A stretch of DNA of 64,000 nt, taken from NCBI RefSeq assembly GCF_029167105.1, contig NZ_JARFML010000001.1:1-64000 (forward strand), written 5' to 3'. Of this stretch, positions 16,380 through 25,458 are shown in pieces. The position numbers and the translations under genes were made by a program. Below the pieces are notes generated by a model that worked only from the letters and a program-made list of their open reading frames with translations, had not been told where the DNA came from and searched no databases. The stretch comes from Bradyrhizobium yuanmingense. GTDB taxonomy: Bacteria > Pseudomonadota > Alphaproteobacteria > Rhizobiales > Xanthobacteraceae. Each line of letters opens with the position of its first letter. The stretch's first letter is position 1.

Positions 16380-17714
16380 TCACATCTTGTGCTTCATCGG
16401 CGGACTGCCGGATTTCTGCCGCGCCGGCGCCGGGGCGGGTGCGGCGACTTCGTAGGCGACGGTGCCTGGCGGGAATTTGTACGGACCAGGATCGCGGTAA
16501 TCGTCGCGCGCGAGGCCTTCGCGGATCTTCATCACGGTGAACATGCCGCCCATCTCGATCGGCCCGAACTGGCCGGTGCCGGTCATCATTGGCAGCGTGT
16601 TGTCAGGCGCGGGCATCTCCATGTTGCCCATCGCCATGCCGGTCGAGCCCATGGCCATGCCGTCGGGCGCGAGCTTGCCGACGGCCTTGGCGAGGTCCTT
16701 GCGCGACACGCCGATCAGATTGCGCACGTCGTGTCCCATCGAATTCATGGTGTGGTGCGACTTGTGGCAATGGAACGCCCAGTCGCCGGGATTGTCGGCG
16801 AGCACGTCGAACACCCTGATGGCGCCGACCGGGACGTCGGTGGTCGTCTCCGGGATCTGCGCGCTCTCCTGAATCCAGCCGCCATCGGTGCAGGTCACCG
16901 CGAAGCTGTGGCCATGCAAATGAATCGGATGGTTGGTCATGCTGAGATTGCCGATGCGCACGCGCACCTTGTCGCCGAGCCTGACCGGCAGCGGATCGAT
17001 TCCAGGAAAGACCCGCGCGTTCCAGGTCCACATGTTGAAGTCCGTCATCTCGTTGACGTGCGGCAGATAGGTGCCGGGGTCGACGCGATAGGTGCTCATC
17101 ACGAACACGAAGTCGCGGTCGACGGCGCGGAAACTCGGATCGCGCGGATGCACGATGAACATGCCCATCATGCCCATCGCCATCTGCACCATCTCGTCGG
17201 AATGCGGGTGGTACATGAAGGTTCCGCTCTTCTTCATCTCGAATTCGTAGACGAAGGTCTTGCCCGGTTCGATGTGCGGCTGGTTCAATCCGCCGACGCC
17301 GTCCATGCCGCTCGGGATGATCATGCCGTGCCAGTGCACCGTGGTGTATTCGGGTAAGCGGTTGGTGACGAAGATGCGCACCTTGTCGCCCTCGACCGCC
17401 TCGATGGTTGGGCCCGGCGATTGCCCGTTGTAGCCCCACAAATTCACCTTCATGCCTTCCGCGAACTCGCGCACCACCGGCTCGGCGACGAGATGGAATT
17501 CCTTCCAGTCGCCGTTCATGCGGAACGGCAGCGACCAGCCGTTCAGCGTGACCACGGGTCGATAGTCCGGGCCGCTGCTCGGATGCAGCGGCGGCTGCAT
17601 CACCACCTTGTCCATGGTGGGTGCTTCCGGGATAGACGCGGCCTGGACGCGGCCTTGAATGGCGGATGCGCCGACCAGCGCGGCGGTGCCTAAAAATCCT
17701 CGGCGGGAAAACAT
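16380..17714 (-). CDS. Multicopper oxidase, Tat-exported (CopA/CueO-like)
   Basis: 444 residues. The Tat signal SRRGFLGTAAL is at about 3-13. The four copper-site motifs are visible in order: HWHG, HPHS, HPIHLHGH and HCHKSHHTM. This fits a laccase-type oxidase with one blue (T1) and one trinuclear centre that oxidises periplasmic Cu(I). The C-terminal third is Met-rich (several MAMG, MEM and MGGMF segments), typical of copper-tolerance oxidases. It is shorter than CueO, closer to CopA-like two-domain forms. It lies in the six-gene copper operon, 14 bp after the TolC-like gene. Confidence 0.9.
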   Translation of the reverse strand: MFSRRGFLGTAALVGASAIQGRVQAASIPEAPTMDKVVMQPPLHPSSGPDYRPVVTLNGWSLPFRMNGDWKEFHLVAEPVVREFAEGMKVNLWGYNGQSPGPTIEAVEGDKVRIFVTNRLPEYTTVHWHGMIIPSGMDGVGGLNQPHIEPGKTFVYEFEMKKSGTFMYHPHSDEMVQMAMGMMGMFIVHPRDPSFRAVDRDFVFVMSTYRVDPGTYLPHVNEMTDFNMWTWNARVFPGIDPLPVRLGDKVRVRIGNLSMTNHPIHLHGHSFAVTCTDGGWIQESAQIPETTTDVPVGAIRVFDVLADNPGDWAFHCHKSHHTMNSMGHDVRNLIGVSRKDLAKAVGKLAPDGMAMGSTGMAMGNMEMPAPDNTLPMMTGTGQFGPIEMGGMFTVMKIREGLARDDYRDPGPYKFPPGTVAYEVAAPAPAPARQKSGSPPMKHKM

Positions 17715-17728
17715 CTTGGCCTCCGTCT

Positions 17729-19156
17729 TTAGTGGCCGCCGCCTTCGGCAGGAGCTGCCGCGGCAACGGTGGTTGGATTGTCGCCAACGGCGGCGGGCAG
17801 ACCGCCGCCGTTGATGGCGGTCTGCAGATCGGCCTGGGCGAGGAAGAATCTCTGCCTGGCGTCGATCGCGCCGCGCAGCGCCGCGAGGCGCTGCCGCGCT
17901 TCGGTGAGCAGCGCGAAGATATCGACCTGCATGCTGGAGAAGCGCAGCTGCATCTCCTCGGTGATGATCTTTCGCAACGGGATGATCTCGCGCTGGTAGT
18001 GGCCGGCGATGTCGTAAGTGGAGCGATAGACGCGATAGGCGTCGCGCGCCTCGGACCGCACATTCACGGCCCGCTCGGTCAGGCGGTTGAAGGCGAGGTT
18101 GTAGGTCTCCGTGGCCTGGCGCACGCGCACCTCGCCGCCGTCGAAGATCGGAATTTGGAACGTCAGGTCGAAGCCGCGCTCGAGGAACGGCGGCCCTTCC
18201 GGATCCTGGGTGCGACGGGAGATGCCGGCGATATCGAGCAGCGTCACGAAGCGCGTCGCCTCGGTGAGGTTGAGCGCCTTCGCCAGCGCGGCCAGCTCAA
18301 GCCGCGCGATCTGCAGGTCGAGGCGATGTGCCACCGCATCGGCCTCGATCGTGGGGAGGGCCAGCGGCCGGCGCGGCAATGGCGGCAGTTGATTGGGCAG
18401 GCGGAAGTCGAGACCGCCGTCCCACAGCCCCATCTGGCGCGCCAGCTTTTCGCGCGCGCTTCCCGCCGCCTGTCGCGCGCTGGCGAGGTCGGCGGTGGTC
18501 TCGGCATAGAACACCTGCTCGCGGGCCTGGTCGAGCTTGTTGAGCGAGCCGGTCTCGCCGAGCTTGAGCGCGAGCTGCGCGGTCGATTCCGCCGTCGCCT
18601 TCGCGTCGGTCAGCAGCCCCACCATCTCGTTGGCGGCAACCGCACGGACATAGGCGCGGCGCACGTCCGAGGCGTGCCGCAGCGTCGCCAGCGCGGCGCG
18701 CAGCTGCGCTCCGCGGAAGCGTTCCCGAGCGATCTCGGACCGGAACGGCAGGGTGGCGAGCGCGAGGATGTCGCCGACCACCTGGCGCTCGATCTCGCTG
18801 GCGCCATTGCCGGTGATGCGAGAGACTGCGAACACCGGATTGGCCGGCAGGCTCTGCTCGACCAGCTCGGTCTCCGCCAGCGCCAGCTCGTTGTAGGCGG
18901 CCTGCAGTCCCTTGTTGTTGAGCAGTGCGATCTGCACGGCGGCGTCGACGCTGAGCGTGCGCGAGAGCAGCTGGCGGACGCGGGAATCGACCGCGGCGGC
19001 GCCCTCGGCCGAGCGCACGAAGGCGACGTCCTTGTTGATGGTCCGGCTCGTCAGATCCGAGACCTCGGTCATGCCGCCGTCGGGCGAGAACGCGGCGCAA
19101 CCGGACATGCTGAGCGCTGCGATGACGAGCAGGCCTCGCGCAAGATGGGGTGTCAT
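17729..19156 (-). CDS. TolC-family outer membrane efflux lipoprotein
   Basis: 475 residues. The lipoprotein signal LSMSGCAAF places lipidation at about Cys20. The chain holds the duplicated helical repeats of the OEP family (AYNELALAETELVEQSLPANP and RRPLALPTIEADAVAHRLDL). It should form the trimeric outer membrane channel of a metal efflux route, but no RND pump or adaptor gene lies in the window, so its partner must be elsewhere or it works only with the local copper proteins. It is 9 bp after the small lipoprotein gene, so co-transcribed. Confidence 0.87.
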   Translation of the reverse strand: MTPHLARGLLVIAALSMSGCAAFSPDGGMTEVSDLTSRTINKDVAFVRSAEGAAAVDSRVRQLLSRTLSVDAAVQIALLNNKGLQAAYNELALAETELVEQSLPANPVFAVSRITGNGASEIERQVVGDILALATLPFRSEIARERFRGAQLRAALATLRHASDVRRAYVRAVAANEMVGLLTDAKATAESTAQLALKLGETGSLNKLDQAREQVFYAETTADLASARQAAGSAREKLARQMGLWDGGLDFRLPNQLPPLPRRPLALPTIEADAVAHRLDLQIARLELAALAKALNLTEATRFVTLLDIAGISRRTQDPEGPPFLERGFDLTFQIPIFDGGEVRVRQATETYNLAFNRLTERAVNVRSEARDAYRVYRSTYDIAGHYQREIIPLRKIITEEMQLRFSSMQVDIFALLTEARQRLAALRGAIDARQRFFLAQADLQTAINGGGLPAAVGDNPTTVAAAAPAEGGGH

Positions 19157-19165
19157 GGCGCGCTC

Positions 19166-19447
19166 CTACCGCTCTTGCTTCGGCTGCGGCGTCACCGCCT
19201 CGTTGCGGCCGCGCCAGGGTGCCGGTGTCGCAGGCCGCAGGCTGGTATAGGGCGCGATGGTCGAGCGATAGCTGACGGGGGCCACCTTCGCCGCCGGATC
19301 AGCGGGATCCGCGCTGGCCATGTGCGTCGTTGCCGGCATGCAGCCGGACAGTGCCGGCGCGGCAAAGGCCAGCAGCAGCCAGATGAATCGATAGTGTCGT
19401 TCGCCCACCCTGGATGTGGCAGGCGTCGCCCCGGAAAACGCAAGCAT
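19166..19447 (-). CDS. Small predicted lipoprotein in the copper operon
   Basis: 93 residues with hydrophobic stretch and lipobox (LLLAFAAPALSGC) followed by a 50-residue Ala/Pro/Thr-rich mature part with no recognisable domain. The ATG at 19447 gives a long leader; a GTG at 19408 (VGERHYRFIWLLL) would give a more normal signal peptide. It is 9 bp upstream of the TolC-like gene. Function unknown; context suggests copper efflux. Confidence 0.65.
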   Translation of the reverse strand: MLAFSGATPATSRVGERHYRFIWLLLAFAAPALSGCMPATTHMASADPADPAAKVAPVSYRSTIAPYTSLRPATPAPWRGRNEAVTPQPKQER

Positions 19448-19525
19448 ATCTCAATATTCCTGATCTGGAGACCACAGGTTCGCGCGCGCAAAAGCGCGCA
19501 TCGAAACCGACGCCGTCGTGTCAGA

Positions 19526-19954
19526 TCAGGCGATGGGGGGACGGTAGTGCTGGGGCGGCGCGGCGCTGTGCAGGCTGGGCACGATCTCGGGCGCACAGGT
19601 CGATATCGGCCGGACCGGCGTGGCGACGCTGGGCAGATCGGCCGGCAGCGCGCTGACGCACATCATCGCACAGCAGGGGCCCACTGTTCCCTTGCCGTCG
19701 TGATGATTCGGAAGAGGTGCGTCCTTCGCAGCGGTCTGCGAAGGGGTTCCCGCGTGCTCGTGCGGAACATCGCCGTGGCTCGCAGCCATGTGGTGATGCA
19801 CCGGAGCGAGGTCAGCCTGGGCCTCGTCGCCAAGGCAGGGCGCCGCACTGCCCCAGGCGAGGCTCGCGGCCGGCGCGAGCACGCAGAACAGATAGGCGAG
19901 GGCGATGATCCGCCCCACCCTGATCCGCGCCGATCGCGTCAATCGCATCAACAT
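19526..19954 (-). CDS. His/Cys-containing exported protein, first gene of the copper operon
   Basis: 142 residues from ATG 19954 (a TTG at 19981 opens the frame further). One hydrophobic N-terminal helix (ALAYLFCVLAPAASLAWG) is followed by a His-rich segment (PVHHHMAASHGDVPHEH, HHDGKG) and a CCAMMC cluster. His, Met and Cys spacing suggests copper or zinc binding. It resembles DUF2946-type proteins seen beside copper genes, but the match is not firm. It is 78 bp upstream of the small lipoprotein gene and divergent from an MFS gene. Confidence 0.65.
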   Translation of the reverse strand: MLMRLTRSARIRVGRIIALAYLFCVLAPAASLAWGSAAPCLGDEAQADLAPVHHHMAASHGDVPHEHAGTPSQTAAKDAPLPNHHDGKGTVGPCCAMMCVSALPADLPSVATPVRPISTCAPEIVPSLHSAAPPQHYRPPIA

Positions 19955-20055
19955 CCCGCCGACAGGCTCCTCGCGCGGCAATGTTGCACACGCTTATTGC
20001 AAACTAATGGCAAAAGACGCATCCGCCAAGAGCTTATTACCGCAGCGCACCGCGC

Positions 20056-21369
20056 ATGCCCAATATCGCGGCAAGATGGTTGACCGTGCGGCGGTCCGCG
20101 AACATGGTCCCGCCCGTGCACGCGCCAAATCATCCAGGACAAACACCTGATACCTTCACCCCTGACTCCCGTCAGGCCTGGGTGCGGCTCGCCCTTGCCC
20201 TCGTGATCGGCTCGATCGGCGCCGTCGGCATGTGGGCAGTCGTGGTCGTGATTCCGATCGTGCAGGCCGAATTCGGAGCCACGCGCGGCGCGGTGTCGCT
20301 GGCCTTCACCCTGATGATGTTCGGCTTCGGGCTTGGCGGCGTGATCGCCGGCAAGATCACCGACCGGTTCGGCATCGTGCCGGCGATGGCGATCAGCATC
20401 GCCTTCCTCGGCGTTGCCAACGTGCTCGCGGGCCTGTCGGGCCAGCTCTGGCAGTTCGTGGCGGCTTATTTCTTTATCGGGCTCGGCACCTCCGCGACCT
20501 TCGCGCCGCTGATGGCCGAAGCCTCGCACTGGTTCGAGCGCTATCGCGGTCTTGCCGTGACCATCGTCGCCAGCGGCAATTATGTCGCCGGCGCGATGTG
20601 GCCGCCGATCGTGAGCTGGGGCACGCAGGAGATCGGCTGGCGCACCACCCATATCGGCATCGGCATCGTCTGCGCCGGCCTGATGACGGTGCTGGTGCTG
20701 ATCCTGCGCGCGCAGATGGGCCGCGACACCGTCCACGATCACGCCAACGCGCCGCCGCCGCGGGTCGATCTCAGGCTCTCGACCAATACGCTGACCGTGC
20801 TGCTCTCGATCGCCAGCATCTCCTGCTGCGTGGCGATGGCGATGCCGCAGGTGCACATCGTCGCCTATTGCGGCGATCTCGGTTATGGCGTGGCGCGCGG
20901 CGCCGAGATGCTGTCCTTGATGATGGGCTGCGGCATCGTCAGCCGGATCGGCTCGGGCTACCTCGCCGACAAGATCGGCGGCATCTACACGCTGCTGGTG
21001 GGATCGCTGGCGCAGGGCTTTGCGCTCGTGTTCTATCTGTTCTTCGACAGCCTGACCTCGCTCTATCTGATCTCCGCGATGTTCGGCCTGTTCCAGGGCG
21101 GCATCGTGCCGAGCTACGCCATCATCGTGCGCGAGGCGATGCCGGCGAGCGAGGCCGCGACCCGCGTCGGCATCGTGATCTTCGCCTCCGTGTTCGGCAT
21201 GTCCTTCGGCGGCTGGGTGTCGGGCGTCATCTTCGATGCCACCGGCTCGTACGCGGCGGCATTCGCCAACGGCGTCGCCTGGAATGCGCTGAACATCGGC
21301 ATCGTCGTGCTGCTCTTGATCCGCGCGCGGACGGGCTCGGTCAAGACCGGCCCGGGGTTTGCCACTTAA
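20056..21369 (+). CDS. MFS transporter
   Basis: 437 residues with about 12 membrane helices and the inter-helix motif GKITDRFG after helix 2. Sequence style (GMWAVVVVIPIVQAEFGATRGAVSL, RMGxGYLADKIGG equivalent) fits the monocarboxylate/OFA-type branch of the major facilitator superfamily. Substrate is unknown. Two starts are possible, 20056 and ATG 20104; neither has a good ribosome binding site and the first helix begins near residue 42, so the shorter form is plausible. It is divergent from the copper operon, with about 100 bp between. A short palindromic repeat follows the stop. Confidence 0.85.
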   Translation: MPNIAARWLTVRRSANMVPPVHAPNHPGQTPDTFTPDSRQAWVRLALALVIGSIGAVGMWAVVVVIPIVQAEFGATRGAVSLAFTLMMFGFGLGGVIAGKITDRFGIVPAMAISIAFLGVANVLAGLSGQLWQFVAAYFFIGLGTSATFAPLMAEASHWFERYRGLAVTIVASGNYVAGAMWPPIVSWGTQEIGWRTTHIGIGIVCAGLMTVLVLILRAQMGRDTVHDHANAPPPRVDLRLSTNTLTVLLSIASISCCVAMAMPQVHIVAYCGDLGYGVARGAEMLSLMMGCGIVSRIGSGYLADKIGGIYTLLVGSLAQGFALVFYLFFDSLTSLYLISAMFGLFQGGIVPSYAIIVREAMPASEAATRVGIVIFASVFGMSFGGWVSGVIFDATGSYAAAFANGVAWNALNIGIVVLLLIRARTGSVKTGPGFAT

Positions 21370-21370
21370 A

Positions 21371-21424
21371 GTTTGAGCATGATCTACTCGGAAAACCGCT
21401 ACACACTTTTCCGGATCATGCTTT
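21371..21424. repeat. GAGCATGATC...GATCATGC palindromic repeat
   Basis: The core is GAGCATGATC-N6-GGAAAACCG-N9-TTTTCCGGATCATGC, an imperfect inverted repeat that folds into one hairpin. This motif is a recurring intergenic element in Rhizobiales genomes. It lies between the convergent MFS and DUF4864 genes and could terminate both. Confidence 0.75.
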
Positions 21425-21830
21425 AAACCGACTGTCCTGCCTTGAGCAGCGAGCATCCGGTGATCTTGTAGCTGCCGTCGCCCTGCTGCTCGAGCGTGTA
21501 GAGTGCCACCCAGGCCTCGCCATTGGCATCGACGATATGGACGCGCTGGGCGATCCAGGTGCCATCGCTCTTGCTCTCGCCAAATTCGAAACTCTTGTGA
21601 CGATAGACCGGCGCGTAGCCGTTTCGCACCATGGACATGAAGATGTCGGGTGCGGGGAAAATCTCCTTGACCGCCGGTGCCGCATGGAAATAGGCCGCCG
21701 CCGCATCGTCGCGAACGAAGGCCTGCTCCTGGGCGCGGATGACGCTCTGGGCGGCCCCGACGTCGCCGGCGTGGGCCGCGGTGAAGCTGAAGACAAGGGT
21801 GATAGCGACTAGCAAGGCTGTGATGCGCAT
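21423..21830 (-). CDS. DUF4864 exported protein
   Basis: 135 residues from ATG 21830; the open frame reaches 21875. A signal peptide (MRITALLVAITLVFSFTAAHA) precedes an NTF2-like small alpha+beta domain with VIRAQEQAFVRDDAAAAYFHAAP, IFPAPDIFMSMV and SYKITGCSLL, matching the DUF4864 pattern. It is a predicted periplasmic protein. Function is unknown and nothing in the neighbourhood explains it. Confidence 0.75.
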   Translation of the reverse strand: MRITALLVAITLVFSFTAAHAGDVGAAQSVIRAQEQAFVRDDAAAAYFHAAPAVKEIFPAPDIFMSMVRNGYAPVYRHKSFEFGESKSDGTWIAQRVHIVDANGEAWVALYTLEQQGDGSYKITGCSLLKAGQSV

Positions 21831-22021
21831 GACAGGCTCCGCGTCGATATCCCGGCGGCGGCGATCGTAGCACATCTGCTGCGGCCGGCGTGGACTCGTG
21901 AATCACACGCTTGGCCTGGGTGCTCCAGATGCCCGCTCAGCCCTCAGCAGCGGCACAAACAGCAGACATCGTCGAAGGTCGCCGATGGGCCAAACGCAGA
22001 CGTCGCTGGAATTCGCGAAAG

Positions 22022-22834
22022 TTAACGCCATTCGATTCCGTATGCATCAATGGGCTGCTGAAAGCCTTTGAGCTGGTGGGCACCCAAACTTGACACCTGC
22101 ACGCGATCCCGGATGCAATCCTGTACAGCCTTTGACACGAGAATAGCATCCGGTTCGGCCAACTGACACAAACGTGCGGCCAGTTGAACGGTCGCACCGA
22201 AAAGGTCGTTGCTGTCAGCAATCGGTTCGCCGACATCGATGCCAATTCGCACCTGAAGCTTCTCCTTGCTCGCTAGATTAAAGGCTTCAAATGCGCGCTG
22301 GATGGCGCGGGCGCATTGCACAGAGGCAGCGGCGTCGGCAAAGGATGCCATGATACCATCGCCGGTGTGCTTCACCACATGCCCGCCCTCGTCCTTCAAG
22401 GCCCGGCGCACCAGCGCGTCATGAGCCCGAACCATCTCCACTGAGCGGGCATCGCCAAGACGCGCCGTCATGCTGGTAGAGCCGACGATGTCGGTGAACA
22501 TGATAGCTCGCAGCGCCGAATCGAATTTGACATCGTCTGCCGCGCCGCTAGGTGCCGGGTCGGATACTCTCCCCAGAAACGCCTGGACCGCCGAGAGGTC
22601 CACTTCGATGACATCTTTCGCTACGTCGCCGTGAGCTTCGTCATGAACCCTCATCGCCGTTCGGATATCCGGTGCGTCAATGAGACAGAAGCCCGTACCG
22701 CGCGATTCATCAAACCAGTACGTTAGAAAACGAACTCCGTATCTATCTTGCACTTCCAAATCTTTGCGATGCGCCTCGGCGATATCGGCAGCGGTCAGCC
22801 CCGAGAGATCGTGTCGGTCAAGGAAGATTGGCAT
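22022..22834 (-). CDS. DUF4242 domain fused to class III adenylate/guanylate cyclase
   Basis: 270 residues from ATG 22834 (the frame is open to 22939). Residues 1-90 (MPIFLDRHDL, DLEVQDRYGVRFLTYWFDE, GTGFCLIDAPD) match the small DUF4242 metal-binding family. Residues 105-270 are a class III cyclase domain with metal Asp D115 in MFTDIVGST and HTGDGIMASF. The pair suggests a cytoplasmic sensor domain controlling cAMP or cGMP production, or a cyclase with ligand-gated activity. Base composition appears less GC-rich than neighbours, hinting at lateral gain; that was judged by eye. Confidence 0.82.
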   Translation of the reverse strand: MPIFLDRHDLSGLTAADIAEAHRKDLEVQDRYGVRFLTYWFDESRGTGFCLIDAPDIRTAMRVHDEAHGDVAKDVIEVDLSAVQAFLGRVSDPAPSGAADDVKFDSALRAIMFTDIVGSTSMTARLGDARSVEMVRAHDALVRRALKDEGGHVVKHTGDGIMASFADAAASVQCARAIQRAFEAFNLASKEKLQVRIGIDVGEPIADSNDLFGATVQLAARLCQLAEPDAILVSKAVQDCIRDRVQVSSLGAHQLKGFQQPIDAYGIEWR

Positions 22835-23020
22835 TGGCAGCACCCGATCCAATTCTTCGAAATATGGCCTGAAGTCTGCACCAAGCTTGGAGTTCCCGAA
22901 AGTGCCAATCCCCGCGTCCTGATGTCCGCCGCGGGTCACAGCCGCAATGCTCAGGCCGATCAGCAGATTTCCGCTCGGCCTTCAGGAGCCGAGATTCCTT
23001 CGACTATGAGTCCGCACCGC

Positions 23021-23656
23021 CTACCGCTTCCGCTTCGCGGGCTTCGTCGTCTTCGACGAGCGCGCCTTGGCCTTGCTGGGCGGCGGCACGCGCAAGCCGT
23101 CGACGAACACGTCGAGCAGGCGCAGCGCCGTCGCTTGCCAGCCGGGCTGGTCGTGCACGTAGCACATGCCGAAGAAGGCGCGCAGCAGATCCTCCGGGCT
23201 GATGTCGGCGCGCATCTCGCCGGCTGCGACCGCACGGTCCAGCAGCGAGCCGATCGCCTTGGTCAGACGCTCGAAGGAGAAGGCATGCAGCTCCGACCCG
23301 CTCTGTACCGCGAGCGCCAGCGCTGCCATCATCCCCTTCTTGGTCGCAACGAACTCGACCCCCGAGCGCAGCCAGCGCCGTAGCGCCTCGACCGGATCCT
23401 TCGCATTCTTCAACTGTTCGGCCAGCTCGCTGAGCTGCTCGACCTCACGGCGGTACACCGCCTCGAACAAGGCCTCGCGCGTCGGAAAATGCCGATACAG
23501 CGTGCCGATGCCGACGCCGGCGCGCTTCGCCACGGCTTCCAGGCTCGCTTCCGAACCGCCGGCGCTGAACACCAGCTTCGCCGCTTCGAGCACGCGCTCG
23601 CGATTGCGCACGGCGTCGGCGCGGGGCTTCCGGGTCTGATCGGTGTGGTCGTCCAT
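23021..23656 (-). CDS. TetR-family transcriptional regulator
   Basis: 211 residues from ATG 23656 (TTG at 23665 would add three). The N-terminal helix-turn-helix is AVAKRAGVGIGTLYRHFPTREALFEAVYRRE at about 40-70, classical TetR. The ligand domain is not assignable. The C-terminus is Lys/Arg-rich. It is divergent from the three-subunit molybdenum hydroxylase operon across a 252-bp gap, so it probably controls that operon. The gap has a short inverted repeat GGTT-N6-AACC near 23680 that could be an operator, but this is weak. Confidence 0.9.
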   Translation of the reverse strand: MDDHTDQTRKPRADAVRNRERVLEAAKLVFSAGGSEASLEAVAKRAGVGIGTLYRHFPTREALFEAVYRREVEQLSELAEQLKNAKDPVEALRRWLRSGVEFVATKKGMMAALALAVQSGSELHAFSFERLTKAIGSLLDRAVAAGEMRADISPEDLLRAFFGMCYVHDQPGWQATALRLLDVFVDGLRVPPPSKAKARSSKTTKPAKRKR

Positions 23657-23908
23657 GCCGCGCAATGTAGATCACGAATTGGTTAGATTGAACCCTCGCC
23701 GGACCCGCGCAGGGCTGCATCGCGTTGGTGACGCACGCGCTTTTGACGAATTCCAAATTTTTCCGCGCCACTCTTGTTAAACGGAGGGTGCCTCCGTATC
23801 TTCGGGTCGTGCGTCGGCCGCATCGCGTTCGGGCGGCGCCATTCGACGGCGGCCACGGCGGTGGCGCGCTGCACGATGACTCATGTCCATTTCTGATCGG
23901 AGCCTTGT

Positions 23909-24402
<494 letters not shown>

Positions 24403-24406
<4 letters not shown>

Positions 24407-25458
24407 AACAGTTCGATTATGTCAGGCCGGCCACGATCACTGAAGCCGTTGCGGCGGCGGCCCAGCCCGGCGCGGTCTTTCTTGCCGCCGGCACCAATCT
24501 GCTCGATCTGATGAAGGGCGGCGTCAGCCGTCCGGACCGGCTGGTCGACGTCACGCATCTCGATGGGCTCGACGGAATCGAGACTCTCGCCGACGGTTCG
24601 CTGCGCATCGGCGCACTGGTGAGCAACGCCGATCTCGCCCATGATGCCGAGTTCGCGCGGTCCTATCCGGCGGTGGCCGAGGCGCTGCTCTCCGGCGCGT
24701 CGGCTCAACTGCGCAATGCCGCCACCGTCGGCGGCAATCTGTTGCAACGGACGCGCTGTGCGTATTTCTACGACACCGCCAGCCGCTGCAACAAGCGCAC
24801 ACCTGGCTCCGGCTGCGACGCGCGCGAGGGCGAGAACCGCAGTCATGCCGTGCTCGGCTGGAGCGAAAGCTGCATCGCCACGCACCCCTCCGACTTCTGC
24901 GTGCCGCTGGTCGCGCTCGATGCCATCGTCGAGATCGAGGGCAGGGGCGGCCGGCGCGAGATCGCGCTCGACGAACTGCACCGCCTGCCGGGCGATGCGC
25001 CCGAGCGCGACACCGTGCTCGAGCCCGGCGATCTCATCGTCGCCGTGCGCCTGCCGCCCGCCGCCCGCGGCTTTGCCGCGCATGCGCGTTACCTCAAGGT
25101 TCGCGAGCGCACCTCCTATGCCTTTGCCGTCGTCTCGGCCGCTTCTGCGCTGCGGATCGAGAACGGCAGGATCGCGGAAGCACGGCTCGGGCTCGGCGGC
25201 GTCGCCGCAAAGCCCTGGCGCGCCCGTGCAGCGGAAGACGCCCTCAAGGGCGTCGCGCCGACCGCCGACGCGTTCCAGGAGGCCGCCCGGCGCGCGCTCG
25301 AGGGCGCAAAGCCGTCGGGCGACAACGCCTTCAAGATCGAGCTCGCGCGCCGCATCGTCGTGCGCGCGCTGACCTTGGCCGCTGCCGGCACGCCTGCGCG
25401 GATCCCCGCCCTGCCGGCCTCTCCCTTTGCATCGACTTCCGGAGCCATCCATGCCTGA
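24403..25458 (+). CDS. PaoB-like FAD-binding subunit of a molybdenum hydroxylase
   Basis: 351 residues of the FAD_binding_5/CO dehydrogenase flavoprotein type, with AGGTNLLDLMKGG-like pyrophosphate loop (AAGTNLLDLMKGG) near 30-40 and TVGGNLLQRTRC in the middle. A cysteine-rich insertion (TRCAYFYDTASRCNKR, GSGCDAR) resembles the extra [4Fe-4S] site in PaoB. It moves electrons from the FeS subunit to FAD and on to oxygen or another acceptor. The ATG start overlaps the previous stop by 4 bp; the long upstream open frame is a shadow of the first gene. Confidence 0.9.

Noticed and set aside
23675..23690. GGTT-N6-AACC inverted repeat as TetR operator
   Set aside because: Arms of four bases are too short to be convincing by eye; listed only in the TetR entry as weak.
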